Shown: positions 34,014 to 43,077 of the stretch, piece after piece
How positions within the stretch are numbered: position 1 is the first letter of the stretch
How the letters are laid out: every line of letters begins with the position of its first letter
Assembly (NCBI RefSeq): GCF_004341885.1
Contig: NZ_SLVX01000001.1
Span: 310,001-374,000, forward strand
From: Shinella granuli
Lineage (GTDB): Bacteria; Pseudomonadota; Alphaproteobacteria; Rhizobiales; Rhizobiaceae
Direction of reading: 5' to 3'
Length of the DNA: 64,000 nt
Program-made: the position numbers and the translations under genes
Notes under the pieces: model-generated
Database searches by the model: none
What the model saw: the letters and a program-made list of their open reading frames with translations, nothing else
Told to the model about the DNA's origin: nothing

Positions 34014-34173
34014 GCCCCTCATCCGCCTGCCGGCACCTTCTCCCCGCAAGCGGGGCGAAGGGGAATGCTGCACCGGTTTCCCAAAGCATCGACGATATTT
34101 GGAGGGCGAGGCATTGCCCCATCCGCCTTCTCCCCGCTTGCGGGGAGAAGGTCGCGGCAGCGGGATGAGGGGC
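34014..34173. repeat. Composite palindromic repeat R5
   Basis: Two inverted REP units with outer gcccctcatccg / gggatgaggggc and cores CTCCCCGC-n-GCGGGG. It lies between convergent genes (DUF442 protein and TPP enzyme) and may terminate both. Confidence 0.86.
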
Positions 34174-34192
34174 TTTCACGCCCTTAAAAACA

Positions 34193-35842
34193 TCACGTCC
34201 CGCTGCGGATATCCGAGAGCGTGCGCGTCGGCGTGATCGCTTCCGGATCGAGCTTCACCTCGATGATCGCAGGCTTGCCGCTCGAGCGGGCGCGCAGGAA
34301 GGCGGGCGCGAAGTCCTCCGTCGCCTCCACCGTCTCGCCATGGCCGCCATAGGCGCGGGCGAGTGCGGCGAAATCCGGGTTGGTGAGGTCCGTGGCGCTG
34401 ACGCGGCCGGGATATTCCCGCTCCTGGTGCATGCGGATCGTGCCGTAGATGCCGTTGTTGACGACGACGGTGATGATCGGAAGGTTGTAGCGTACGGCGG
34501 TGGCGAATTCCTGGCCGTGCATCATGAAGCAGCCGTCGCCGGCAAAGCAGATGACCTCACGCTCCGGGAAGAGCTGCTTGGCGGCAACCGCGGCCGGCAG
34601 GCCGTAGCCCATCGAGCCGGAGGTGGGGGCGGCCTGCGTCGCGAAGCGGCGGAAGCGGTGGAAGCGATGCACCCAGGTGGCATAGTTGCCGGCGCCGTTG
34701 GTGAAGATCGTATCGTCAGGCGTGTTTTCCTCCAGCCAGGCCATGATCGGGCCCATCTGCACGCCGCCCGGGCCGGTTTCCGGCGGGGTCGACCATTTCA
34801 GGTAGGATTCGTGCATGGCGGCGGTTCGCGCGGCCCAGCGCGGGGCGGCCTTCGGCGCGAGGCCGTCGAGCGCGGCGACGAAATCCTCCGGCGCGGCGCA
34901 GATCGCAAGGTCCGGCCGGTAGACGCGGCCGAGCTCGGACGGATCCGGATAGACATGCACCAGCGTCTGCTGCGGGTAGGGCACCTTGAGCAGGCTGTAG
35001 GTCGAGGACGGCATTTCCGAATAGCGGCCGCCGAGCAGGATGACGAGATCCGCCTCGCGGATCTCCCTGCCGAGCGCCGGGTTGATGCCGATGCCGCTGT
35101 CGCCGGCATAGTTCGGATGCCGGTGATCGAACAGCATCTGGCGGCGGAAGGAACAGGCGACCGGCAGGGACCAGCGCTCCGCGAAGGCCGTAAAGCCCGC
35201 GACGCTCTCCTCGGACCAGCGCGTGCCGCCGAGGATGACGAGCGGGCGCTCGGCGGCTTCAAGACGGCGTGCCAGTTCCTCCACCTGCCTGCGGCCCGGA
35301 TGGGCCTCGACCGGCGCATAGGCCTTCGCCTCGACTGCCTCGACCGTGTCCGTCAGCATGTCCTCGGGCAGCGCCAGCACCACCGGGCCCGGACGGCCGG
35401 AGGTGGCGACGGCAAAGGCGCGGGTGATGAATTCGGGGATGCGGCGGGCATCGTCGATCTCCGCCACCCATTTGGCGACCTCGGTGAAGGCGCGGCGGTA
35501 TTCCACCTCCTGGAAGGCCTCGCGCTCGCGCGCATCGCGCTGCACCTGGCCGATGAAGAGGATCATCGGGATCGAATCCTGCCGCGCGATGTGCAGGCCC
35601 GCCGAGGCATTGGTGGCGCCAGGCCCGCGCGTGACCATGCAGATGCCGGGCTCGCCCGTCAGCCGGCCCCAGCAATCCGCCATCATCGCCGCGCCGCCTT
35701 CCTGGCGGCAGACAAGGACGTCGATATCGGTGTCGTGCAGCGCATCGAGCACGGCGAGGTAGCTTTCGCCCGGCACGCAGGCGACGCGCCTGACGCCATT
35801 GGCAACGAGGGCGTCGACGATCAACTGGCCACCGGTCTTCAT
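34193..35842 (-). CDS. Thiamine-pyrophosphate-dependent enzyme (acetolactate synthase-like)
   Basis: 549 residues, the standard length for the POX/ALS family. The N-terminal domain has the catalytic Glu segment VPGESYLAVLDAL and RQEGGAAMMADCWGR. The central domain is a non-nucleotide Rossmann type. The C-terminal PP domain has GSMGYGLPAAVAAK and the TPP motif GDGCFMMHGQEFATA ... VVVNNGIYG. It lacks features that would single out ALS, sulfoacetaldehyde acetyltransferase or benzoylformate decarboxylase. It is coupled by an ATGA overlap to the CoA-transferase gene upstream, which recalls the oxalate pair frc-oxc, but it is not clearly an oxalyl-CoA decarboxylase. Substrate unknown. Confidence 0.82.
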   Translation of the reverse strand: MKTGGQLIVDALVANGVRRVACVPGESYLAVLDALHDTDIDVLVCRQEGGAAMMADCWGRLTGEPGICMVTRGPGATNASAGLHIARQDSIPMILFIGQVQRDAREREAFQEVEYRRAFTEVAKWVAEIDDARRIPEFITRAFAVATSGRPGPVVLALPEDMLTDTVEAVEAKAYAPVEAHPGRRQVEELARRLEAAERPLVILGGTRWSEESVAGFTAFAERWSLPVACSFRRQMLFDHRHPNYAGDSGIGINPALGREIREADLVILLGGRYSEMPSSTYSLLKVPYPQQTLVHVYPDPSELGRVYRPDLAICAAPEDFVAALDGLAPKAAPRWAARTAAMHESYLKWSTPPETGPGGVQMGPIMAWLEENTPDDTIFTNGAGNYATWVHRFHRFRRFATQAAPTSGSMGYGLPAAVAAKQLFPEREVICFAGDGCFMMHGQEFATAVRYNLPIITVVVNNGIYGTIRMHQEREYPGRVSATDLTNPDFAALARAYGGHGETVEATEDFAPAFLRARSSGKPAIIEVKLDPEAITPTRTLSDIRSGT

Positions 35843-37035
35843 GCGCTTTTCTTTCCTGCTTCGAGGATGTCGAGTTCCGCCATCACGGCGTCGGTATGTT
35901 CGCCAAGCCGCGGGCTCGGCCGGTCATAGGCAAGGGGCGTGCCCGAATAGACGATCGGCGTGCGCACGCCGGGAATGCGGTTGCCGTCGGCATCCGGCAG
36001 GTCGATGCGCAAGCCCCGCGCCTTCACCTGCGGATCCGCGAAGGTCTCGGCGATGGAATTGATCGGCCCGGCCGGCACGCCCTCGCGCTCGCAGGCGGCG
36101 AGAAGCTCGGCCTTGCTGACACCGGCGGTCGCCCCGGTGACGAGGCGGCGCACCTCGCCGCGATGGGCGACGCGCGCCCGGTTGGTGGCAAAGCGCTCGT
36201 CGTCGGCGACGCCCTCGAGCTTCAGGATGCCGCAGAGCTTGCGGAACTGCCCGTCATTGCCGACGGCGAGGATGATGTGCCCGTCGGACGCCGGCACCAC
36301 CTCGTAGGGCGAAATGTTCGGATGCGCATTGCCGAGCCGCGTCGGCGCATTGCCGGAGGCGAGGAAGTTCATGTTCTGGTTCGCCATGACGGCCGACTGC
36401 ACGTCGAGCAGCGCCATGTCGACATGCTGGCCCTGGCCGGTCTTCATGACATGGATGAGCGCGCCCTGGATGGCGGCGACGGCATAGATGCCGGTGAAGA
36501 TATCGGCGATGGCGACGCCCGCCTTCATCGGCTCGCCATCCGGCGCGCCCGTCACCGACATGAAGCCGGACATGCCCTGCACGATATAGTCGTATCCGGC
36601 GCGGGCAGCGTAGGGGCCATCCTGGCCGAAGCCGGTGATCGAGCAGTAGACGAGTTTCGGATGCACCTTGGCAAGACTCTGGTAATCGAGCCCGTACTTG
36701 ACGAGGCCGCCGACCTTGAAGTTCTCGATGACCACGTCGGCCGTCGCGATGAGGCGGTGGACGACGGCGCGGCCTTCCTCGGTCTTGAGGTCGACGGCGA
36801 TCGAGCGCTTGCCGCGGTTGGTTGAGTGGTAATAGGCGGCCGAGAGGTTCTCGCCGTCCTTGCCGGTCACGAAGGGTGGGCCCCAGGCGCGCGTGTCGTC
36901 GCCGCCGTCGGGGTTCTCGATCTTGATGACGTCTGCGCCCATATCGGCCAGCATCTGCCCGGCCCAGGGACCGGCGAGGACCCGCGCCAGCTCGATGACC
37001 CTTATGCCTGACAGCGGCAGGTTCGACTTCTCCAT
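35839..37035 (-). CDS. CaiB/BaiF (class III) CoA transferase
   Basis: 398 residues. Class III motifs: LSGIRVIELARVLAGPWAGQMLADMGADVIKIE, NRGKRSIAVDLKTEEG, VIENFKVGGLVKYGLDY, YCSITGFGQDGPYAARAGYD (the catalytic Asp region) and VDMALLDVQSAVMANQ. It moves CoA between carboxylic acids. The ATG at 37035 has GGGAAGGGAG upstream; the frame is open further but without support. It is the first of a two-gene unit with the TPP enzyme. A CoA ester made here may be the TPP enzyme's substrate (as in formyl-CoA transferase/oxalyl-CoA decarboxylase); this is inferred. Confidence 0.86.
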   Translation of the reverse strand: MEKSNLPLSGIRVIELARVLAGPWAGQMLADMGADVIKIENPDGGDDTRAWGPPFVTGKDGENLSAAYYHSTNRGKRSIAVDLKTEEGRAVVHRLIATADVVIENFKVGGLVKYGLDYQSLAKVHPKLVYCSITGFGQDGPYAARAGYDYIVQGMSGFMSVTGAPDGEPMKAGVAIADIFTGIYAVAAIQGALIHVMKTGQGQHVDMALLDVQSAVMANQNMNFLASGNAPTRLGNAHPNISPYEVVPASDGHIILAVGNDGQFRKLCGILKLEGVADDERFATNRARVAHRGEVRRLVTGATAGVSKAELLAACEREGVPAGPINSIAETFADPQVKARGLRIDLPDADGNRIPGVRTPIVYSGTPLAYDRPSPRLGEHTDAVMAELDILEAGKKSA

Positions 37036-37181
37036 CGTGCACTCCCTTCCCGGCGGTGCCGGAACGCGGCCGCCCGCCGGGCCTTTCGCCCGTTTCCCTT
37101 TGGATAACAAAAAGCTGCCGGGCACGATAGACGGCGCCCGAGGGGAGATCATGACGGCTCAGACTGACATGATGCCTGCCG

Positions 37182-37205
37182 CGCCGCCCGCGCGGCCGGG
37201 CGGCG
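37182..37205 (-). other. GC stem-loop directly after the DMT-exporter stop
   Basis: CGCCGCCC / GGGCGGCG, eight perfect pairs, abutting the stop codon of the gene at 37206 on the minus strand; no U-tract. Possibly an mRNA 3'-end hairpin. The rest of this 170-base gap is promoter space for the CoA-transferase gene. Confidence 0.5.
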
Positions 37206-38153
37206 TCAGATCGGCGTGGAGACGGGCGGTATCGTCGCCGTCTTGTTGAGCTTGCGTTCGCGCCAGATGACATAGAGGCCGGAGGCGATGATGATGGCGA
37301 TGCCGAGCCATTTCACGGCATCCGGCAGATGGCCGAACACGAACCAGCCGAGGATCGTCGCCGAGACGATCTCCAGATATTGCAGCGGGGCGAGCGTGGA
37401 GGCGGGCGCCGAGCGATAGGCATAGACGCCGAGCACGCCGGCAATGGTGGCGGCGACGGCGGCGCCGGCGATGTAGAGCGTGTTCGCCATGTCCGGCACG
37501 ACGGGCGTCAGCATGGCGATGCCGAGCCTGCCGCCGGCAAGAAGGAGCAGGCCGGAAAACAGCGCGCCCCACAGGCCCGCATAGAACTGCATGGACCAGG
37601 GATCCTCCTTCTGGGCGACGAGCCGCGTGAGGAGGAAGAACAGCGCGAGCGAGAAGGCCGCCACCACCGGCAGCAGCGCGATGGGGCCGACCTCCTGCAG
37701 GCTCGGCTGGATGACCAGCAGCGAGCCGAGGAAACCGACGCCGCAGGCCGTGTAGCGCCGCCAGCCGATGGTCTCTTTCAGGAAGATCGAGCCGAGGATG
37801 GTCAGGATGATCGGCTCGACGAAGAAGATGGCGATGGCATCGGCCACTTCCATGACGGCGAGCGGCGTGACGAAGGTGATCATGGTGATGGCCATCAGCA
37901 GGCCGCGGGCGGCATGCAGGCCCATCTTCCGGACGGTCACGTCCAAAAGCGTGCCGCGCAGGAGACAGATCGGCCCCAGCACGGTCATCTGGAAGAGCAG
38001 GCGCACGAAGGTGATCTCGGTCGCGGGGACCGACGTGACCGCGAGCTTGGCGAAGATATCGATGATCGGCGAGATGAGCACCGAGAGCACCATGAGCAGG
38101 AGCCCGAGGCCGACCTCGTTGCGCAGCGGGGCGATGGTGGCGGATGTGGTCAT
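37206..38153 (-). CDS. DMT-superfamily (EamA) transporter
   Basis: 315 residues with ten hydrophobic segments arranged as two EamA repeats: repeat 1 has LISPIIDIFAKLAVTSVPATEITFVRLLFQ and VEPIILTILGSIFLKETIGW; repeat 2 ends in ILGWFVFGHLPDAVKWLGIAIIIASGLYV. It is an inner-membrane exporter or exchanger of small metabolites, with unknown substrate. Its ATG at 38153 overlaps the stop of the alpha/beta hydrolase gene (ATGA), so the two are co-translated. It forms part of a four-gene minus-strand block. Confidence 0.86.
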   Translation of the reverse strand: MTTSATIAPLRNEVGLGLLLMVLSVLISPIIDIFAKLAVTSVPATEITFVRLLFQMTVLGPICLLRGTLLDVTVRKMGLHAARGLLMAITMITFVTPLAVMEVADAIAIFFVEPIILTILGSIFLKETIGWRRYTACGVGFLGSLLVIQPSLQEVGPIALLPVVAAFSLALFFLLTRLVAQKEDPWSMQFYAGLWGALFSGLLLLAGGRLGIAMLTPVVPDMANTLYIAGAAVAATIAGVLGVYAYRSAPASTLAPLQYLEIVSATILGWFVFGHLPDAVKWLGIAIIIASGLYVIWRERKLNKTATIPPVSTPI

Positions 38154-39109
38154 GCGTGTTCCGGGGCGCGGGTCCAGGCTTCGGCCACCCGCCGGCACCA
38201 GCCGGCAAAGGCGTCGACGGCGGGATCGCGGAGCGGCCGGCTCTCCTTGAGCGTTTCGTGACGCATGCCGCGATAGACGGTTGTCGTGACGTCCTCAAGC
38301 CGCGATTTTTTCAGTCGCCCGGCAAGGACGTGCACGGCGCGGCCGAAATCCGTCGCCGGGTCCTCCTCGCCGCCGACGAGATGGATCGGCAGCCGCCTCG
38401 GCAGGCGCGCAAGCCCTTGCGCCGAGGCATTGGCGAAGGTGACGGCGAAGATGTCGATCCACATCGCGACATTGACGTCGAAACCGCAATGGGGATCGGC
38501 GATATAGGCGTCCACCTCGGCCGGGTCGTGCGACAGCCAGTCGAAATCCGTGCGGCGGTTCGCGATGGAGCGGCCCCAGGCCCCGAAAGTCAGGCGCGGC
38601 AGCACGTCGCTCGGCACGTCCGATCCCTTCAGCATGCGCTCCGCCGCCAGCACGGCCTGCGCCGCGCGCCCGGCAAGCCCCGGCGCGAGATTGGAGTTCC
38701 ACACGGCGAGCGCGTCGATATCGCCGGGGTGTGCCTCGGCGAAGGCGAGCGCCATGAGCCCGCCCATCGAGTGGCCGAAGAGCACGACCGGCAGGCCGGG
38801 ATGCCGTGCCGCCGCATGGTCGCGCACGGCGCGCATGTCCGCGATCACCCGGGCGATGCCGCCCTTCGGCGCGAACTGGCCGCGCGGGGCATCCGGCGCG
38901 CTGGTGAAGCCGTGGCCGCGATGGTCGTGGGCATAGACATGGAACCCCTCCGCCGCCAGGCGCGCGGCGAACGCCGCATATCGCGCGCTGTGCTCGGCAA
39001 GGCCGTGGCTGATCAGCAGGATGCCGCGGGGAACGCCCCGGGCAGCCTCGTGCCGCAGCGCAAGGCTCGCCCCGCTCGGGCTTTGCAGCGTGGAAGCCTG
39101 CGAAAACAC
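38150..39109 (-). CDS. Alpha/beta hydrolase (monoacylglycerol-lipase / serine-aminopeptidase S33-like)
   Basis: 319 residues, no signal peptide. Motifs: ILLISHGLAEHSARY (oxyanion region HG), YAHDHRGHGFTS, nucleophile elbow LFGHSMGGLMAL, and the C-terminal acid/His segment VGGEEDPATD ... YRGMRHETLKE. This order is typical of lysophospholipase/monoglyceride lipase-type hydrolases. The start is a GTG at 39109 with GAGG eight bases upstream. It is the first gene of the block and is coupled to the exporter at 37206. Confidence 0.86.
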   Translation of the reverse strand: MFSQASTLQSPSGASLALRHEAARGVPRGILLISHGLAEHSARYAAFAARLAAEGFHVYAHDHRGHGFTSAPDAPRGQFAPKGGIARVIADMRAVRDHAAARHPGLPVVLFGHSMGGLMALAFAEAHPGDIDALAVWNSNLAPGLAGRAAQAVLAAERMLKGSDVPSDVLPRLTFGAWGRSIANRRTDFDWLSHDPAEVDAYIADPHCGFDVNVAMWIDIFAVTFANASAQGLARLPRRLPIHLVGGEEDPATDFGRAVHVLAGRLKKSRLEDVTTTVYRGMRHETLKESRPLRDPAVDAFAGWCRRVAEAWTRAPEHA

Positions 39110-39297
39110 CGGTCCATCCTCCCGTTTCGGCCCTCCCGTTCTGGCAAGGTCAACGCGATTTGCCGTTGAAAGACAATGGGATGCGGCGTGTATTTTTCGA
39201 TTTTCTCCCGCATGTCGCGATTTTTCCGATTCACGGTTGCATTTTCCGGATTTTTGGTTGTATATGATCTTGTTTTGTTCTCATTGGGGAGCCGGTC

Positions 39298-40065
39298 ATG
39301 ACGACCAATGCCGCACTGACTTTCAAAGCCGTCCTTTTCCTTGCCGTCCTGCCGTTGCTTCTCGCGTGTCTCGCGCTGGCTGCCGGTTTCCGTCCTGCCG
39401 TCGCGCAGACGGCGCCAGCGGGCGGCGGCGCGCGCGAGGTCCTTTCCCTCGGCTGGCAGGCCGGCTACTGCGCCGCCCGGCCGAAAAGCCGCGGCTGCGC
39501 GGATTTCTCCGTGGACGCGCCGGCCGCCCGGCAGTTCTCACTGCTCAGCCGCTTCCAGTTGCGCAAGAGCTATTGCGGCGTCGAGGCGGGGCTCAAGCAG
39601 CAGGCGCGCAAGGGCAAGTGGACGGAGCTGCCGGATATCGTGCTCGCTTCCGGCACGAAGGTGCGCCTGATGGCTGCGATGCCCGCCGCGCGCCTCGGCC
39701 TCGACCGCCAGCAATGGCTGCGCAGCGGTAGCTGCGTCGCCGCCTCGCCGGAGGTCTATTACAGCCGCTCGCTCGACCTGCTGGATGCGCTCAACGCCTC
39801 GCCGGTGCGCGCGCTCTTCGCGCAGAAGGCGGGGGCGGCGATCACCCTTGCCGAAGTCCGCGCCGCCTTCGACGCCGCCTTCGGGGCGGGGGCCGGCGAG
39901 CGGGTGCGCCTCATCTGCCGCAAGACGGACGGCGGGCCTGTCGTGACCGGCCTCACCATCGGCCTTGCCGGCGACGCGCCGACGCTCGCGGACCGCATCG
40001 CCGCCGCCTCGCCGACGAAATCCCGCTGCACCGAGGGGGCGACGGGCGCGGGGCAGGCGGGGTAG
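39298..40065 (+). CDS. Ribonuclease T2-like secreted protein lacking catalytic residues
   Basis: 255 residues with an N-terminal signal (VLFLAVLPLLLACLALAAG, cleavage near AVAQ). The fold resembles RNase T2: LSLGWQAGYCAARPKSRGC corresponds to the first strand and disulfide. However, the catalytic CAS1 motif FxxHGLWP reads FSLLSRFQ (80-87). CAS2 HEWxKHGTC reads QQWLRSGSC (138-146), so both catalytic His and the Glu are gone while Trp, Gly and Cys persist. Structural cysteines at 58, 67, 93 and 146 remain. It is probably a non-enzymatic secreted binding protein. A pseudogene is unlikely because the frame is intact with normal codon use. Confidence 0.72.
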   Translation: MTTNAALTFKAVLFLAVLPLLLACLALAAGFRPAVAQTAPAGGGAREVLSLGWQAGYCAARPKSRGCADFSVDAPAARQFSLLSRFQLRKSYCGVEAGLKQQARKGKWTELPDIVLASGTKVRLMAAMPAARLGLDRQQWLRSGSCVAASPEVYYSRSLDLLDALNASPVRALFAQKAGAAITLAEVRAAFDAAFGAGAGERVRLICRKTDGGPVVTGLTIGLAGDAPTLADRIAAASPTKSRCTEGATGAGQAG

Positions 40066-40270
40066 GGGCGGCGGACGGGCGGGATGCCATCCCGCCCGGC
40101 ATGCGGGCAGGGTGCCGCGCCGATCTGGACTGCCGTGCTGCCGCGGGGGGTATCGCGGCGATGCGGGGCGGCGTTTCCGCCCCGGGGCACGATGCGGCTT
40201 TCCCAGATTGCCGCGGGCGGAGAATTCGCCTACATAGCGGGCAAATTTGTCCGATCCGGAGCGCGTTTTC

Positions 40271-41920
40271 ATGGCACGTCAGTTCATCTACCACATGTCG
40301 GGGCTCAACAAGGCCTATGGCAACAAGAAGATCCTCGAGAACATCCATCTGTCGTTCTATCCGGATGCCAAGATCGGCATCCTCGGCCCGAACGGCGCCG
40401 GCAAGTCGACCGTGCTGCGCATCATGGCCGGCCTCGACAAGGAGTTCACGGGCGAGGCCTGGCTTGCCGACGGCGCGACCCTCGGCTACCTGCCGCAGGA
40501 ACCGCAGCTCGATGCCTCCAAGACCGTGCTCGAAAACGTCATGGAGGGCGTCGCCTCCAAAAAGGCGATCCTCGACCGCTACAACGAACTGATGATGAAC
40601 TATTCCGACGAGACGGCGGAAGAGGGCGCGAAGCTCCAGGACATCATCGACAGCCAGAACCTCTGGGACCTCGAAAGCCAGGTCGAGATGGCGATGGACG
40701 CGCTGCGCTGCCCGCCGGGCGATGCCTCGGTCGACAATCTCTCGGGCGGTGAAAAGCGCCGCGTCGCGCTCTGCAAGCTGCTGCTCTCGCAGCCGGACCT
40801 GCTGCTGCTCGACGAACCGACCAACCATCTCGACGCCGAGACGATCGCCTGGCTCGAAAAGCACCTGCGCGAATATCCGGGCTCCGTGCTGATGATCACG
40901 CACGATCGCTACTTCCTCGACAATGTCACCGGCTGGATCCTCGAGCTCGACCGCGGCCGCGGCATCCCCTACGAGGGCAACTATTCCGCCTACCTGCAGG
41001 CCAAGGCCAAGCGCATGCAGCAGGAAGGCCGCGAAGAGGCGACCCGGCAGAAGGCGCTCGCCCGCGAGCAGGAGTGGATCGCCTCCTCGCCGAAGGCCCG
41101 CCAGGCCAAGTCCAAGGCCCGTATCCGCGCCTATGACGAACTGGTGCAGGCCGCGGCCGATCGCCGTCCCGGCGACGCGCAGATCGTCATCCCGGTCGGC
41201 GAGCGCCTCGGCAACGTGGTCATCGAGGCGGAGAACCTCACCAAGTCCTACGGCGACCGCGTGCTGATCGAGAACCTGACGTTCAAGCTGCCGCCCGGCG
41301 GCATCGTCGGCGTCATCGGCCCGAACGGCGCCGGCAAGACGACGCTCTTCCGCATGATCACCGGCCAGGAACAGCCGGATTCGGGCTCGATCACCGTCGG
41401 CGAGACCGTCGATCTCGGTTATGTCGACCAGAGCCGCGATGCGCTCGCCGGCGACAAGACCGTCTGGGAGGAGATTTCCGGCGGCAACGACATCATCAAG
41501 CTCGGCAAGCACGAGATGAACAGCCGCGCCTATTGCGGCGCCTTCAACTTCAAGGGCGGCGACCAGCAGCAGAAGGTCGGCACGCTCTCAGGCGGCCAGC
41601 GCAACCGCGTGCACCTCGCCAAGATGCTGAAGGCCGGCGGCAACGTCATCCTGCTCGACGAACCGACCAACGACCTCGACACCGAAACGCTGGGCGCGCT
41701 CGAAGATGCGCTGGAGAACTTCGCCGGCTGCGCCGTCATCATCTCGCACGACCGCATGTTCCTCGACCGCCTGGCGACCCACATCCTCGCCTTCGAGGGC
41801 GACAGCCATGTCGAATGGTTCGAAGGCAACTTCGAGGATTACGAGCAGGACAAGATCCGCCGCCTCGGCGCGGATGCCGTCAACCCGAAGCGCGTGACCT
41901 ACAAGCGCCTGACGCGCTGA
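40271..41920 (+). CDS. ettA: Energy-dependent translational throttle protein EttA (ABC-F)
   Basis: 549 residues, soluble, with two ABC domains and no membrane part. Domain 1: [19 protein letters not shown] and signature [16 protein letters not shown]. Domain 2: [19 protein letters not shown] and [16 protein letters not shown]. It has the arm in domain 1 and the inter-domain linker [29 protein letters not shown] typical of EttA. It binds the ribosomal E site and gates elongation in response to ADP/ATP. The ATG at 40271 is used; the upstream TTG extension is not conserved in the family. It is a single-gene unit ended by a UUCG-loop terminator at 41946. Confidence 0.93.
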   Translation: MARQFIYHMSGLNKAYGNKKILENIHLSFYPDAKIGILGPNGAGKSTVLRIMAGLDKEFTGEAWLADGATLGYLPQEPQLDASKTVLENVMEGVASKKAILDRYNELMMNYSDETAEEGAKLQDIIDSQNLWDLESQVEMAMDALRCPPGDASVDNLSGGEKRRVALCKLLLSQPDLLLLDEPTNHLDAETIAWLEKHLREYPGSVLMITHDRYFLDNVTGWILELDRGRGIPYEGNYSAYLQAKAKRMQQEGREEATRQKALAREQEWIASSPKARQAKSKARIRAYDELVQAAADRRPGDAQIVIPVGERLGNVVIEAENLTKSYGDRVLIENLTFKLPPGGIVGVIGPNGAGKTTLFRMITGQEQPDSGSITVGETVDLGYVDQSRDALAGDKTVWEEISGGNDIIKLGKHEMNSRAYCGAFNFKGGDQQQKVGTLSGGQRNRVHLAKMLKAGGNVILLDEPTNDLDTETLGALEDALENFAGCAVIISHDRMFLDRLATHILAFEGDSHVEWFEGNFEDYEQDKIRRLGADAVNPKRVTYKRLTR

Positions 41921-41945
41921 CGGACGTTGCTTCCCGCGCTTTGAG

Positions 41946-41972
41946 AAACCCCGGTTCGCCGGGGTTTTTCTT
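41946..41972 (+). terminator. Intrinsic terminator of ettA
   Basis: AAACCCCGG, loop TTCG, CCGGGGTTT then TTCTTT; nine perfect pairs with a UUCG tetraloop, 25 bases after the stop. Confidence 0.95.
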
Positions 41973-42032
41973 TGGGCGTATCGGTGGGAAGATCGACGAC
42001 ACGGATTTGCCCTTGCGCGATGCGGGTTAATC

Positions 42033-42052
42033 ACATAAACATATCTTTATGT
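42033..42052. promoter_or_regulatory. 20-bp operator ACATAAACATATCTTTATGT upstream of the ArsR-methyltransferase/metF operon
   Basis: Nine of ten base pairs are symmetric; the dyad ends 16 bases before the ATG at 42069. Position, AT-richness and form fit ArsR-family sites controlling methionine/SAH genes in Alphaproteobacteria (SahR-like). It is likely bound by the product of the gene just downstream (autoregulation). Confidence 0.7.
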
Positions 42053-42068
42053 CTTGATTGGATGGGCC

Positions 42069-43076
42069 ATGGGCGACACGCAGAAACTCGGACTGGACGA
42101 CATCGTGGAGATCCTGAAGGCGGCGGGCGAGCCGACGCGCCTTCGCCTCCTCGCGCTGCTTTCGCATGGCGACCTGACCGTGACCGACCTGACCGACATC
42201 CTCGGCCAGTCCCAGCCACGCATCTCGCGCCACCTGAAGCTGCTCGCCGAAGCCGCGCTGGTCGATCGCTACCAGGAGGGCGCCTGGGCCTTCTTCCGGC
42301 TGAGCCAGGGCGGCCCGGCCGTGGCGCTCGCCCGCCAGCTCCTCGAGGCCGCCGATCCGGCGGATGCGGTTTTCGCGCGCGACGACGAGCGGCTGCGGGT
42401 GCTGAAGAAGATCCGCGCCGACAAGGCGCAGGCCTATTTCAGCCGCAACGCCGCCGAATGGGACGCCGTGCGCCGCCTGCATGTCAGCGAGGCGGAGGTG
42501 GAGGCGAAGCTTGCCGCGATGATCGGCACCGAGCCGGTGGACGCCTTCCTCGATCTCGGCACGGGCACGGGGCGCATCCTGCAGCTCTTCGAAGGGCTCT
42601 ACAGGCGCGGCGTCGGCGTCGATGCCAGCCGCGACATGCTGGCGGTGGCGCGCGCCAATCTCGACCGCGCCGGCATCACCAAGGCCTCGATCCGGCACGG
42701 CGACATCTTCAACCTGCCGCTGGAGCGCGACGAGTTCGATGTCGTGACGATCCACCAGGTGCTGCACTTCCTCGACGAGCCGGAGGCGGCGGTGGCGGAG
42801 GCCGCACGCATGCTCGCCCCCGGCGGGCGCCTCGCCATCATCGACCTTGCCCCGCACGCGCTCGAACACCTGCGCGACGAGCACGCCCATATCCGCCTCG
42901 GCTTCTCGCACCAGACGCTTGCCGAGTGGCTGGAAAAGGCGGGGCTCGCCGTCGAGGAGATCGTCGACCTCAAGCCCGCGCATTCGGCCGCCGATGCGCT
43001 GACCGTCACCATCTGGCTTGCCCGTGACCAGCGTGCGCGGGCGGCCGACACCATTGCCATCCGCAGGAGGAGTTGA
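42069..43076 (+). CDS. ArsR-family regulator fused to a SAM-dependent methyltransferase domain
   Basis: 335 residues. N-terminal ArsR winged helix: LKAAGEPTRLRLLALLSHGDLTVTDLTDILGQSQPRISRHLKLL (residues 15-60). The C-terminal class I methyltransferase domain has SAM motif I FLDLGTGTGRIL (about 165-176), motif post-I VGVDASRDMLAVAR and motif IV VVTIHQVLHFLDEPE. Such fusions sit next to metF or ahcY in Alphaproteobacteria and are thought to sense SAM/SAH. The ATG at 42069 is preferred over a TTG at 42054 next to the operator. metF begins two bases after its stop. Confidence 0.88.
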   Translation: MGDTQKLGLDDIVEILKAAGEPTRLRLLALLSHGDLTVTDLTDILGQSQPRISRHLKLLAEAALVDRYQEGAWAFFRLSQGGPAVALARQLLEAADPADAVFARDDERLRVLKKIRADKAQAYFSRNAAEWDAVRRLHVSEAEVEAKLAAMIGTEPVDAFLDLGTGTGRILQLFEGLYRRGVGVDASRDMLAVARANLDRAGITKASIRHGDIFNLPLERDEFDVVTIHQVLHFLDEPEAAVAEAARMLAPGGRLAIIDLAPHALEHLRDEHAHIRLGFSHQTLAEWLEKAGLAVEEIVDLKPAHSAADALTVTIWLARDQRARAADTIAIRRRS

Positions 43077-43077
43077 C

